This document shows, piece after piece, positions 8,396 to 17,869 of a stretch of 64,000 nt of DNA. The first letter of the stretch is position 1; every line of letters starts with the position of its first letter. The translations under genes and the position numbers were made by a program. Location of the stretch: contig CAJPFN010000037.1 in the NCBI GenBank assembly GCA_905339215.1, positions 1-64,000 on the forward strand, written 5' to 3'. The notes below the pieces were generated by a model, which did not search any database, was not told where the DNA came from, and was given only the letters and a program-made list of their open reading frames with translations. The stretch comes from Rhizobiaceae bacterium (GTDB lineage: Bacteria > Pseudomonadota > Alphaproteobacteria > Rhizobiales > Rhizobiaceae).

Positions 8396-9196
8396 ATGAC
8401 AGCCACCCAGCCCTCGGTCGGCGGCATGATCCGCGAATGGCGCTCCCGGCGCCGTATGAGCCAGCTCGACCTCGCCGCCGAGGCCGACATCTCGCAGCGC
8501 CACCTGAGCTTCGTCGAGAGCGGCCGGGCGCGACCCTCGCGCGACATGGTGCTCCATCTCGCCGCGCGGCTCGACGTGCCGCTGCGCGAGCGCAACCGGC
8601 TGCTGCTTGCCGCCGGATTCGCGCCCAGCTTTTCCGAACGGCGGATCGACGACCCTTCGCTCGAACCGGCCATGGCGGCCGTCAGGCTGGTACTCAAAGG
8701 TCACGAACCGGCGCCGGCCGTCGCCGTAGACCGCCACTGGACGCTGGTCGCCGGCAATCGGGCGGCGGAGCCGCTGCTTGCGCTCGCGGAGCCCGCCCTG
8801 CTCGCGCCTCCGGTCAACGTGCTGCGCCTCAGCCTGCATCCGCGCGGACTAGCGCCGCACATCGTCAATCTCGGCGAATGGCGGGTCCACATCCTCGAAC
8901 GCCTGCGCCGGCTTGCGGAGTCAACCGCCGATCCGGCGATCGAGGCGCTCATCGAAGAGCTGCGCGCCTATCCGGGCGAGGCCAGCCGCACGCCGGTCCT
9001 TCACGACGCCGGCACGGCGATCGTCCATCCGCTGAAGCTCAACCTCGGCGGAACGGTGCTATCGTTCATCTCGACCATCACCGTGTTCGGCACGCCGCTC
9101 GACGTGACGCTGTCCGAACTCGCGGTCGAGTCCTTCTTCCCCGCAGACGAGGCGACCCGGTCGGCGCTCAAGCGGATGGCTCCGCCCGCCCCCTGA
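8396..9196 (+). CDS. XRE-family regulator with MmyB-like ligand-binding domain
   Basis: A 266-residue transcription factor. The N-terminal helix-turn-helix is clear (IREWRSRRRMSQLDLAAEA, then QRHLSFVESGRARPSRDMV, about residues 10-70), and the C-terminal two thirds matches the MmyB-like PAS-type domain (VDRHWTLVAGNRAAEPLL; NVLRLSLHPRGLAP; HPLKLNLGGTVLSFISTI; VFGTPLDVTLSELAVESFFP). Such proteins are thought to bind small lipophilic ligands. ATG 8396 (MTATQPS) is preferred; ATG 8384 is an alternative. It is divergent from the four-helix membrane protein gene at 7850. Confidence 0.88.
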   Translation: MTATQPSVGGMIREWRSRRRMSQLDLAAEADISQRHLSFVESGRARPSRDMVLHLAARLDVPLRERNRLLLAAGFAPSFSERRIDDPSLEPAMAAVRLVLKGHEPAPAVAVDRHWTLVAGNRAAEPLLALAEPALLAPPVNVLRLSLHPRGLAPHIVNLGEWRVHILERLRRLAESTADPAIEALIEELRAYPGEASRTPVLHDAGTAIVHPLKLNLGGTVLSFISTITVFGTPLDVTLSELAVESFFPADEATRSALKRMAPPAP

Positions 9197-9218
9197 CGGC
9201 CGCTGCAGGCTCTCCGGT

Positions 9219-10163
9219 CTACTGCGGCGGTGCGACCTTTGGCGTCTTCGCCCGCTCGATGCCTAGCCTTTGCTCGCGCCAGACGATGAAGAGCCCGGAA
9301 ACGACGACGATGGCGCCGCCGACGAGGGTGTACATGGTCGGCACGTCAGCGAAGAGCAGGTAGCCGACGACGAGGCCGAACAGGATCGAGCTGTACTCGA
9401 AGGGCGCCACCGTGGCGACGCTGGCGTAGCGGTAGGCCTCGGTCATCATGATCTGCGCGATGCCGCCGCAGATGCCGCTCATGACCAGGACGAAGATCTG
9501 CCAGCCGCTGAGCGGCGCCCAGCCGAACGGCATGGTGAGAAGGCCGGCGACGCTGGCGGTGAGCGAGAACCAGATGACGACGGTCGACGAGCGATCGGTG
9601 GCGACCAGGCTGCGCACCTGCAACAGCGCCACCGCGGAGATCGCCGCGGCCGCGAGCGCGGCGAGCACGCCCAGCGCCTCGTCGCTGCCGATGCCCTCGG
9701 GCGATCCGAACAGTGTGAGCTTCGGCCAACTGATGATGAGCACGCCGACGAAACCGACGGCGACCGCCGTCCATCGGAAGACGCGTACCGTCTCGCCGAG
9801 CACCAGCGCGCTGATGACGACGACCAGCAGCGGCTGCGCGTAGTTGAGCACGATCGCCTCCGGAAGCGGCAGGCGCGTCAGGGCAAAGAAGCCGAGCGCC
9901 ATCGAGCTGACGCCGACGAGGCCGCGCACGATGTGGCGCCCCGGCCGATGCGTCTGGACAGCCGTCCTGATCTCGCCGGTCCAGGCGAGCAGGATCAGGA
10001 TCGGAACCATGGCGAAGAAGGAGCGGAAGAAGACGATCTGGCCGGCCGGCAGGATGCCGGCGAGCTTGATGAACGCCTGCATGCCGACGAACACCGCGAT
10101 CGACGACACTTTGAGGACGATCGCGGCGAGCGGACGGTGAGCCGCGGGAGACGTCCCGGTCAA
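9219..10163 (-). CDS. DMT-superfamily transporter (two EamA domains)
   Basis: An inner-membrane permease of 314 residues with about ten transmembrane helices, forming two EamA repeats (about residues 12-145 and 160-295). Typical features are the FFRSFFAMVP helix, EAIVLNYAQPLLVVVISALVLGE in the first repeat and the GIAQIMMTEAYRYA/VAPFEYSSILFGL pair in the second. The substrate is unknown; the family exports amino acids, purines and other metabolites. The start is a TTG that overlaps the upstream gene's stop (TTGA), implying translational coupling to the molybdenum hydroxylase subunit gene. Confidence 0.87.
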   Translation of the reverse strand: MTGTSPAAHRPLAAIVLKVSSIAVFVGMQAFIKLAGILPAGQIVFFRSFFAMVPILILLAWTGEIRTAVQTHRPGRHIVRGLVGVSSMALGFFALTRLPLPEAIVLNYAQPLLVVVISALVLGETVRVFRWTAVAVGFVGVLIISWPKLTLFGSPEGIGSDEALGVLAALAAAAISAVALLQVRSLVATDRSSTVVIWFSLTASVAGLLTMPFGWAPLSGWQIFVLVMSGICGGIAQIMMTEAYRYASVATVAPFEYSSILFGLVVGYLLFADVPTMYTLVGGAIVVVSGLFIVWREQRLGIERAKTPKVAPPQ

Positions 10164-12466
10164 GAGCGCGCTGCGTCCCGGATCGCCTGCCAGATGCGCG
10201 CCGGCGTCGCCGGCATGTCGATGTGCCGGATGCCATAGGCGCGCCAGAGCGCGTCGGTGACGGCGTTGAGTGCCGCCGGCGTAGCGCCGATCGTGCCCGC
10301 CTCGCCGGCGCCCTTGATGCCAAGCGCGTTGGTCGTGGACGGCACGTTGCGCGTCTCGAAGCTGAACGACGGCACGGTGTCGGCGCGCGGCATGGCGTAG
10401 TCCATGAAGCTCGCCGAAAGGAGCTGCCCGTCCTCGCCGTAGACGGTGTTTTCGGTCAGCGCCTGGCCGATGCCCTGGACGACGCCGCCATGCACCTGTC
10501 CGGCGAGCAGGATCGGGTTCACGGTCGCGCCGAAATCGTCGACGATGGTGTAGCCGACGATCTCGGTCGCGCCGGTCTCGGGCTCGATCTCGACCTCGCA
10601 GATGTGGGTACCGTTCGGATAGGTTGCCTCGTTCTGCACGAACTCGCCGAACCCTTCGAGATCCTCGGGCTTCTTCGCCACGCGGGCGATTTCTGCGAAG
10701 GTGAGCGAACGGTCGGTGCCGACGATGCGCGCCTCGCCGCCGACCAGTTCGATATCGGCAGCCGACGCCTCCAGTTCGTCGGCGGCGAGCTTGCGGATCT
10801 TGGCCGCAAGGTCCTCGCCGGCGCGCGCGGCCGAGACGCCGCCAAGCGGGATCGATCGCGAGCCGCCGGTGCCGCCGCCCGATTTCAACTGGTCGGTGTC
10901 GCCCTGCTCGACCTTGATTCGGGCGATGTCGAGGTTGAGCTTCTCGGCGACGAACTGCGCGTAGGCCGTGGCGTGGCCTTGGCCGTTCGACTGGGTGCCG
11001 ATGCGCATCGTCACCGTACCGTCACCCTCGAGCCGGAGGAAGGCCGGCTCGGAGCCGGCGAAGGCACAGGCCTCGATATATGTGGCAAGCCCGATGCCGC
11101 GGATTTTCCCGGTCGCCTTCGATGCCGCGAGACGGGCACCGAAGCCCGCCCAGCCGGCCTTGTCCAGCGCCCGCGTCAGGTGGCCGTCGAACTCGCCGGT
11201 GTCGTAGAGCCGGCCGGTCTGCGTGCGATAGGGGAACTGCTCCGGGCGGATGAAATTGCGCCGCCGGATCTCCTCGACGCCGACGTCGAGGTCGCGGGCG
11301 CAGGCGTCGACGAGCTTCTCCAGGAGGAACGCCGCTTCGGGCCGACCGGCGCCACGATAGGCGTCGACCGGGCAGGTGTTCGTGTAGACGCCGGTCACTG
11401 CGACGTCGAGTGCGGGGATGTCGTAGACGCCGGTCGACATGGTGGCGCCGACGTAGGGAATGAAAGGTCCGTATTGCGAGACGTAGGCGCCGAGATTGGC
11501 GGTGAGCCGGACGCGGAGCGCCAGGAAGCGGCCTTCGCCGTCCATGGCCATCTCGGCGGAAACGACGTTGTCGCGCCCCTGGGCGTCGGTGAGGAAGTGT
11601 TCGGTGCGGTCGCCGGTCCACTTGACCGGCCGCTTCAGCCGCGAGGCCGCATCGATGACCAGCGGGTACTCGCGATAGACGAAGGATTTCGGGCCGAAGC
11701 CTCCGCCGACATCGGGCGTCACCACGCGCAGCTGCGATTCCGGCATGCCGAAGAGGCCGCAGACGATCTTGCGGACCGAATGCACACCCTGTGTCCCGGT
11801 GGTGAGGACGAAGCGCTGTTCGTCCTCCTTCCACTCCGCGATCGCGGCGCGCGGCTCCATGTAGTTGCAGACCAGCCGGTTGTTGACGAAGTCGATGCGG
11901 GTCACCCGCTCGGCCTTGGCGAACGCCGCGTCGGCCTTCGCCGGATCGCCGAGCTGGTAGCGGAAGGCGCGGTTGGAGCCGAGTTCGGGCCACACCAGCG
12001 GCGTCCCGGCGTCGAGCGCCGTCGCCGTCGCCGCGGCTGCCTCGTCGGCCTCGTAGTCGATCTCGATGAGCTCTGCCGCGTCCTGGGCGAGCGCGCGCGT
12101 GTCGGCGACGACGAAGGCGACCGCGTCGCCGACATAGCGGACCCGGTCGCGGCACAGCACCGGGATGTCACGCGTCGGGGCGCGGGTCCCGTCCGGCTGC
12201 TTCTGCATCACGCCCGAGGCGAGGTCCTTGATGTGGCCGAGATCGGCGCCGGTGAGCACCAGATGGACGCCCGGCGCAGAACGGGCCGCTTCAGTGGAGG
12301 CAATGCGGAAAGCGGCGCTGGCGACCGGCGAACGCAACACGTAACCGTGCAGGAGGTTCTCCGGCGCGATATCGTCGGTGTAGCGCCCGCGACCGGTGAT
12401 GAAGGCGGCGTCCTCGAGGCGCAGGACGGACGCGCCCATCCCGAATTTTGGCGTGGCGACGGTCAT
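10160..12466 (-). CDS. xanthine dehydrogenase-family molybdopterin-binding subunit, form II CoxL-like
   Basis: Large subunit of a molybdenum hydroxylase that carries the molybdenum cofactor. The 768-residue product has the N-terminal a/b-hammerhead domain (GRGRYTDDIA) and Mo-cofactor domains with GGGFGPKS, AYRGAGRPE, a QGHATAYAQF stretch and GAGEAGTIG near the C-terminus. The active-site loop AYRGAGR is the form II type, unlike AYxCSFR of true CO dehydrogenases, so CO oxidation should not be assumed. The FeS and FAD subunit genes are not adjacent. The ATG at 12466 is preceded by GAGGCAG. It overlaps the downstream transporter gene by four bases. Confidence 0.9.
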   Translation of the reverse strand: MTVATPKFGMGASVLRLEDAAFITGRGRYTDDIAPENLLHGYVLRSPVASAAFRIASTEAARSAPGVHLVLTGADLGHIKDLASGVMQKQPDGTRAPTRDIPVLCRDRVRYVGDAVAFVVADTRALAQDAAELIEIDYEADEAAAATATALDAGTPLVWPELGSNRAFRYQLGDPAKADAAFAKAERVTRIDFVNNRLVCNYMEPRAAIAEWKEDEQRFVLTTGTQGVHSVRKIVCGLFGMPESQLRVVTPDVGGGFGPKSFVYREYPLVIDAASRLKRPVKWTGDRTEHFLTDAQGRDNVVSAEMAMDGEGRFLALRVRLTANLGAYVSQYGPFIPYVGATMSTGVYDIPALDVAVTGVYTNTCPVDAYRGAGRPEAAFLLEKLVDACARDLDVGVEEIRRRNFIRPEQFPYRTQTGRLYDTGEFDGHLTRALDKAGWAGFGARLAASKATGKIRGIGLATYIEACAFAGSEPAFLRLEGDGTVTMRIGTQSNGQGHATAYAQFVAEKLNLDIARIKVEQGDTDQLKSGGGTGGSRSIPLGGVSAARAGEDLAAKIRKLAADELEASAADIELVGGEARIVGTDRSLTFAEIARVAKKPEDLEGFGEFVQNEATYPNGTHICEVEIEPETGATEIVGYTIVDDFGATVNPILLAGQVHGGVVQGIGQALTENTVYGEDGQLLSASFMDYAMPRADTVPSFSFETRNVPSTTNALGIKGAGEAGTIGATPAALNAVTDALWRAYGIRHIDMPATPARIWQAIRDAARS

Positions 12467-12635
12467 GACTGCCTCATCGATGGAACGGGGGGTTGGAGCG
12501 GGATTTAGCCGCTCCGCCAGTTTTGTCGAGTGACTGTTTCGTGTAAAGAGCAGCCCTTCGTTTTCGTTGTGCCAGGATCGGGCACGTTCGGGCGCCCGAC
12601 ATGCGGCCGCCGGAAGTAAAGACAGGAAGCTCGGC

Positions 12636-15281
12636 ATGCGAACCGACACCGGACAGGTCTTCCGCCTGGAGGACTACCGCCCGAGCGACTACCTCATCCC
12701 GGAAACCCGCCTGGATTTCAACCTTTCGCCGGACCGCACGACCGTCGTCGCCGACCTCCTCGTCGAGCGCCGCGCCGACGTTCCCGCCGGAACACCGGTC
12801 GTCCTGCAGGGCGACGGCTTGACCCTGAAGCGGCTTGCGATCGACGGCAAGCCCGCCGACGACAGCGCTTACACCCACGCGTCCGACCGGCTGACGATCG
12901 ATCGGCCGCCGGCCGGGACCCGCTTCCGCCTGACCGTCGAGACCGAGATCGCGCCGGCCGCAAACCTGGCGCTGATGGGCCTCTACCGCTCCGGCGGCGT
13001 CTACTGCACCCAATGCGAGGCGGAGGGCTTTCGCCGTATCACCTACTTCCTCGACCGGCCCGACGTGCTTTCGGTCTACACGGTGCGCATCGAGGCCGAT
13101 CGCGCCGAAGCGCCGCTGCTTTTGTCGAACGGCAATCCGCGCGAGGCGGGCGGACTTCCCGGCGGCCGGCATTTCAGGGTCTGGCACGACCCGTTCCCGA
13201 AACCATCCTACCTCTTCGCCCTTGTCGGCGGCGACCTCGGCTGCCTGAAGGACCGCTTCGTCACCGCGTCCGGCCGCCCCGTCGAACTCGGCATCTATGT
13301 CGAGCACGGCAAGGAGGAGCGCGCCGCCTACGCCATGGATGCGCTGAAGCGCTCTATGCGCTGGGACGAGGAAGCGTTCGGCCGCGAGTACGATCTCGAG
13401 GTGTTCAACATCGTCGCCGTCTCCGACTTCAACATGGGCGCGATGGAGAACAAGGGCCTCAACATCTTCAACGACAAGTACGTGCTGGCCGACGCCGACA
13501 CCGCCACCGACGCCGACTTCGCCAACATCGAGGCGATCATCGCGCATGAGTACTTCCACAATTGGACAGGCAACAGAATCACATGCCGCGACTGGTTCCA
13601 GCTCTGCCTCAAGGAAGGGCTGACGGTCTTCCGCGACCACGAGTTCTCCGCCGACCAGCGATCGCGGGCGGTGAAGCGTATCGCCGAGGTGCGAACGCTG
13701 AAGGCGCACCAGTTTCCCGAGGACCAGGGGCCGCTCGCCCATCCCGTTAGGCCGCGACGCTACCGCGAGATCAACAACTTCTACACGGCGACCGTCTACG
13801 AAAAGGGCTCCGAGGTCGTGCGCATGATCCGCACCATCCTCGGCGCCGACCTCTTCCGCCAGGGCATGGACCTCTACTTCGAGCGCCATGACGGCGACGC
13901 CGCGACCGTCGAGGACTTCCTCAAGGTGTTCGAGGACGTGTCGGGCAAGGACCTGTCGCAGTTCGCGCTGTGGTACCATCAAGCCGGCACGCCCAACCTC
14001 TCGGTCAGCGCCTCGCACGATCCGGCGGCGCGCGAACTCGTCGTCGAGATCGAGCAGTCGGTGCCGCAGACGCCGTCGGAGAGCCGCAAGCGGCTGATGC
14101 ACATCCCGCTCGCCTTCGGCCTGGTCGGGCCGAACGGCCGCGACATGGCCTACACGGACGTCGAGGGCGCGACTGTCGAGGACGGCGTCATCCACCTGAA
14201 GCGGCGGCGTCACGTCGTGCGCTTTTCCGGCATCGGCGAACGGCCGGCGCTGTCGCTCAACCGCGGGTTCTCCGCGCCCGTCACCCTTTCGGCGGCGCAG
14301 CGTCCGGAGGACCGGTACTTCCTCGCCCGCCACGACAGCGACACCTTCTCGCGTTGGCAGGCGTTCAACACCATCCTCACCGAGGCGCTAATCGCCGCCT
14401 CACGCGACGTCCGCGGCGGCCGGCAGCCGGAATTCATCAAGGAAATATCATCACTTGCGGCAGATTTCGCCGATGACGGTTCACTCGATCCCGCCTATCG
14501 GGCGCTGGCTCTGACGCTGCCGGCGGAAGCCGACATTGCCCGCGAGATCGGCAACAACATCGATCCCGACGCGATCTTCGCCGCGCGCGAGCAGCTCGCC
14601 CGCGCCATCGCCGCGACGAACGCCGAACTGTTCGCGCGGGTCTACCACAGCCTCGCCGACGGCAACGCCTTCAGCCCTGACGCGGCGAGCGCCGGACGCC
14701 GGGCGCTGCGGAACGTGCTGCTCGACTATCTCTCGGTCGAGCCCGGCGCGAGCGAACGCGCCGAGCGTCAGTTCCGCGCCGCCTCGAACATGACCGACCG
14801 CGCCGCCGCGCTCACCGTGCTCGCCCACCGCCATGCCGGCACCGACGCCGCCGCGGGAGCGCTCTCCGACTTCGAGCGCCGCTACCGGTCGGACCACCTC
14901 GTCCTCGACAAGTGGTTCCAGATCCAGGCGACCGTACCGGGCCACGCCACCGTCGATGCGGTCGCGGCGCTGACCCGGCATCCCGCATTCTCGATGACCA
15001 ATCCCAACCGGGTGCGCGCACTGGTCGGCACCTTCTCCAGCGCCAACCAGACCGGCTTCCATCGCCCCGATGGCGCGGGCTACGCCTTCTTCGCCGATGT
15101 GGTGCTGAAGGTCGAGCGCACCAACCCGCAGATCGCTGCCCGCCTGGCGACCGCGATGCGATCGTGGCGCTCGCTCGAGCCCGGCCGTCAGCACAAGGCG
15201 CGCGAAGCGCTGCTGTCGATCTCCAGGACGAGAGAACTCTCGGCGGACCTGCGCGACATCGTCGAACGGACTCTCAGCTGA
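12636..15281 (+). CDS. pepN: aminopeptidase N
   Basis: Zinc metallo-aminopeptidase of the M1 family, E. coli PepN type, releasing N-terminal residues from peptides in the cytosol. The 881-residue length matches. Diagnostic motifs are the exopeptidase sequence GAMENKGLNIFND (about residue 268) and the zinc site HEYFHNWTGNR with the downstream glutamate in LKEGLTVFRDHEF. The gamma-type C-terminal domains follow, with SMTNPNRVRALVG and FHRPDGAGYAF near the end. The ATG at 12636 has GGAAGC upstream. It is divergent from the CoxL-like gene and upstream of a sensor kinase gene in the same direction. Confidence 0.96.
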   Translation: MRTDTGQVFRLEDYRPSDYLIPETRLDFNLSPDRTTVVADLLVERRADVPAGTPVVLQGDGLTLKRLAIDGKPADDSAYTHASDRLTIDRPPAGTRFRLTVETEIAPAANLALMGLYRSGGVYCTQCEAEGFRRITYFLDRPDVLSVYTVRIEADRAEAPLLLSNGNPREAGGLPGGRHFRVWHDPFPKPSYLFALVGGDLGCLKDRFVTASGRPVELGIYVEHGKEERAAYAMDALKRSMRWDEEAFGREYDLEVFNIVAVSDFNMGAMENKGLNIFNDKYVLADADTATDADFANIEAIIAHEYFHNWTGNRITCRDWFQLCLKEGLTVFRDHEFSADQRSRAVKRIAEVRTLKAHQFPEDQGPLAHPVRPRRYREINNFYTATVYEKGSEVVRMIRTILGADLFRQGMDLYFERHDGDAATVEDFLKVFEDVSGKDLSQFALWYHQAGTPNLSVSASHDPAARELVVEIEQSVPQTPSESRKRLMHIPLAFGLVGPNGRDMAYTDVEGATVEDGVIHLKRRRHVVRFSGIGERPALSLNRGFSAPVTLSAAQRPEDRYFLARHDSDTFSRWQAFNTILTEALIAASRDVRGGRQPEFIKEISSLAADFADDGSLDPAYRALALTLPAEADIAREIGNNIDPDAIFAAREQLARAIAATNAELFARVYHSLADGNAFSPDAASAGRRALRNVLLDYLSVEPGASERAERQFRAASNMTDRAAALTVLAHRHAGTDAAAGALSDFERRYRSDHLVLDKWFQIQATVPGHATVDAVAALTRHPAFSMTNPNRVRALVGTFSSANQTGFHRPDGAGYAFFADVVLKVERTNPQIAARLATAMRSWRSLEPGRQHKAREALLSISRTRELSADLRDIVERTLS

Positions 15282-15340
15282 GTCGGCCCGGCAACAGGAT
15301 TCTACATTTTCGCCCAAATGCCTGAAAAGGCTCTGGACAA

Positions 15341-15397
15341 GCCGAATCACGAATGATTCCTTGTTGACGATTCGGATGTGCGGCGTTGCCGAATCAC
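15341..15397. promoter_or_regulatory. cluster of four GANTC (CcrM) sites before the PleC-like kinase
   Basis: GANTC sites occur at 15344, 15355, 15369 and 15391, four within 52 bases, and the 10-mer GCCGAATCAC is repeated at 15341 and 15388. GANTC is the target of the cell-cycle methyltransferase CcrM in alphaproteobacteria, and clusters in promoters can make transcription sensitive to replication timing. The kinase start codon is 35 bases downstream. A regulatory role is inference. Confidence 0.45.
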
Positions 15398-15431
15398 CAG
15401 CGGCGGAAATCGGGATTTCGGGAGCCACAGG

Positions 15432-17753
15432 ATGGCAAACACGGACGCGTGGGGCGCGCCCGAACGGATCGACTTTGCCCGGCGCAGAGGCGATCCCGGA
15501 CAGGGGCCGACGGGGAACGCCAGGATCATCGCGGAACCCGCCTACCGGCGCCTTCTCGCGGCCGAGCCGATCCTGAAGCGGTCCATCCCGACGCTGATCA
15601 TCATCTTCCTGCTGGTCGTCGCCGCGGCGCGATGCCTGTCGCTCGCCAACTGGCGCGACGACATCGACCGCAATGCCAGGGCCGTGCTCGGCCTCGCCGC
15701 GGGCGACCTCGTTCATGCCCTGACGCTTGCCGAAAACAGGCCCGGCGCGGACCGGCCGAGCGGCTACGAGATCATCGAGGACGTCGCCCGGCACGGTGCG
15801 ATCGGCGCACGGCACCTGCTGGCGATCGCCGATCGCGACCTGTCGATAACCGCCGCCGGCCCCGCCGGCGCCGCCTGGGAGGGCACCCGGCTCGACACGC
15901 TGGTTTCCGGCGGCCAGCCGCTGTTCATGTTCGGCGATCGCGCCGGCGTGATGGACGTGCGCATCGGCGGCCGGGACTGGATGGCGGCGCTGTCGCTGAC
16001 GCCCGGCCGCACCGCCGCGGTGGCGATGATTTCCCATGACGCGGTCTTTGCCGAGTGGCGCAAGGCGGTCTCGCTCAACGTCACGCTCTACGTGCTCACC
16101 GCAGCCGTGCTTCTGGTCATCCTCTACGCCTACTTCAGCCAGGCCGCGCGCGCCCAGGCCGCCGACCGCATCTATCTCGAGGCGCACCAACGCATCGACC
16201 TGGCGCTGGTGCGCGGCCGCTGCGGCCTGTGGGACTGGGACATGGTGCGCGGCAAGATGTACTGGTCGCGCTCCATGTACGAGATGCTCGGCTACAGGCA
16301 CTGCGAGGCGATGCTGTCCTTCGGCGATGTGGCCGACATCATCCACCCCGAGGACGGCGACCTGTTCGATCTCGCCAACCGGATCGTGTCGCGCGAGACC
16401 GACCAGATCGACCAGGTCTTCCGCATGAAGCACGCCGGCGGCCACTGGGTGTGGATGCGTGCCCGCGCCCAGGTCGTCGATCCCGAGGCGCCGGAGATCC
16501 AGCTCATCGGCATCGCCGTCGACGTCACCGAGCAGCGCAACCTCGCCGCGCGCTCGGAGGCGGCCGACCAGCGGCTGCGCACCGCCATCGAGAGCATCAC
16601 CGAATCCTTCGTGCTCTGGGACGCCGCCTGCAAGCTGGTCATGTGCAACACCAAGTACCAGCAGGACAACTGCCTGTCCGAGACCGACATCGTTCCGGGC
16701 ACGCCGCGCGAAGCCATTGAGGCGCGCATGGCGCCGTTCGTTTCAGAGCGCAGGCTGGTGACGCCGGCCGGCCAGCGCGGCGTCGAGACCTTCGAGCGCC
16801 AGCTCGCCGACGGCCGCTGGCTCCAGGTCACCGAACTGAAGACCAAGGACGGCGGCATGGTCTCCGTCGGCTCCGACATCACCCAGATCAAGCAGCACCA
16901 GGAAAAGCTGGTCGACAGCGAGCGGCGGCTGATGGCGACGATCCACGACCTCAGCCTGGCGCGCAAGGCCGAGGAAGAGCGCGCCCGCGAACTCTCCGAG
17001 CTGAACAAGAAGTACATGAACGAGACCGAGCGCGCCGAGGCCGCCAACCAGGCCAAGTCGGAGTTCCTCGCCAACATGTCGCACGAGCTGCGTACGCCGC
17101 TCAACGCGATCATCGGCTTCTCGGAGCTGATGGAATCGGCGCCCTTCGGCCCGCTGGGGTCGAAGAAGTACGAGGAATATGTCGGCGACATCCGTTCGAG
17201 CGGCACCTATCTCCTCGGCGTCATCAACGACATCCTCGACATGTCGAAGATCGAGGCCGGCCAGTTCACCATGGACTGCGAGGAGATCGATCTGTGCCCG
17301 CTGATCCGCGAGACGGTGCGCGTCGTCGCGCTTCAGGCGGCGGAGAAGAAGATCACGGTCGAGACCGAGATCGCCGACACGATGCGCCTCTATGCCGACC
17401 GCCGCGCCATCAAGCAGATCGCCATCAACCTCCTGTCCAACGCGGTCAAGTTCACCGGCGAGGGCGGGCACATTTCGGTCAGGGCGCGCAACGTCGCCGG
17501 CGCCATGATGCTGTCGATCGAGGACACCGGCTGCGGCATACCGAAACACGCCCTGAACAAGCTCGGCAAGCCGTTCGAGCAGGTGCAGAACCAGTTCTCC
17601 AAGAATCACACCGGTTCCGGGCTCGGACTCGCCATCTCGCGCTCGCTGGCCGAGCTGCACGGCGGTGCGTTGAAGATCCGCTCGACGGAAGGCGTCGGCA
17701 CGATCGTGTCGGTGCGCATTCCCGGCAAGCGGCTGCTGAAGAAGGCGGCCTGA
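15432..17753 (+). CDS. pleC: PleC-like PAS-domain sensor histidine kinase
   Basis: A 773-residue membrane-bound hybrid-free histidine kinase. Layout: TM1 about residues 52-70, a periplasmic region of about 145 residues, TM2 about 217-236, a PAS/PAC unit (LWDWDMVRGKMYWSRSMYEM), a second PAS region (TESFVLWDAACKLVMCN), a helical linker, the HisKA box SHELRTPLNAIIGFSEL, and an HATPase domain (NLLSNAVKFT; GSGLGLAIS). The residues after the H-box (FGPLGSKKY, INDILDMSKIEAGQ) are typical of the PleC/PdhS/DivJ group, which acts on the DivK cell-cycle regulator. The position after pepN and near glnE fits rhizobial pleC. The kinase call is firm; the pleC name is probable. Confidence 0.8.
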   Translation: MANTDAWGAPERIDFARRRGDPGQGPTGNARIIAEPAYRRLLAAEPILKRSIPTLIIIFLLVVAAARCLSLANWRDDIDRNARAVLGLAAGDLVHALTLAENRPGADRPSGYEIIEDVARHGAIGARHLLAIADRDLSITAAGPAGAAWEGTRLDTLVSGGQPLFMFGDRAGVMDVRIGGRDWMAALSLTPGRTAAVAMISHDAVFAEWRKAVSLNVTLYVLTAAVLLVILYAYFSQAARAQAADRIYLEAHQRIDLALVRGRCGLWDWDMVRGKMYWSRSMYEMLGYRHCEAMLSFGDVADIIHPEDGDLFDLANRIVSRETDQIDQVFRMKHAGGHWVWMRARAQVVDPEAPEIQLIGIAVDVTEQRNLAARSEAADQRLRTAIESITESFVLWDAACKLVMCNTKYQQDNCLSETDIVPGTPREAIEARMAPFVSERRLVTPAGQRGVETFERQLADGRWLQVTELKTKDGGMVSVGSDITQIKQHQEKLVDSERRLMATIHDLSLARKAEEERARELSELNKKYMNETERAEAANQAKSEFLANMSHELRTPLNAIIGFSELMESAPFGPLGSKKYEEYVGDIRSSGTYLLGVINDILDMSKIEAGQFTMDCEEIDLCPLIRETVRVVALQAAEKKITVETEIADTMRLYADRRAIKQIAINLLSNAVKFTGEGGHISVRARNVAGAMMLSIEDTGCGIPKHALNKLGKPFEQVQNQFSKNHTGSGLGLAISRSLAELHGGALKIRSTEGVGTIVSVRIPGKRLLKKAA

Positions 17754-17763
17754 GGCGGCGGTC

Positions 17764-17815
17764 CTTTCCTCTCCCCCGCCGCGCGGGAGAGAGGTGGCTT
17801 GTGCAGCAGACCGGA
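17764..17815. repeat. dispersed palindromic repeat (CTCTCCCCCG type)
   Basis: A short hairpin-forming element directly after the kinase gene: a CTCTCCCCCG...CGCGGGAGAGAGG stem followed by GGTGGCTTGTGCAGCAGACCGG. It is a weaker copy of the element at 45447-45559. It could also act as a terminator between the convergent kinase and EF-hand genes. Confidence 0.55.
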
Positions 17816-17869
17816 TTGGCGATCGACACCCAATCGAAAGCCGGTTGCGTTCGCCCCGGCTCGGCTGGT

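Noticed and set aside
10160-12466. True CO dehydrogenase large subunit
   Set aside because: The active-site loop is AYRGAGR (form II), not AYxCSFR, and the small and medium subunit genes are absent.
12467-12649. N-terminal extension of the CoxL-like gene
   Set aside because: It is low in conserved features, reaches into the divergent pepN start region, and ATG 12466 has a better ribosome binding site.
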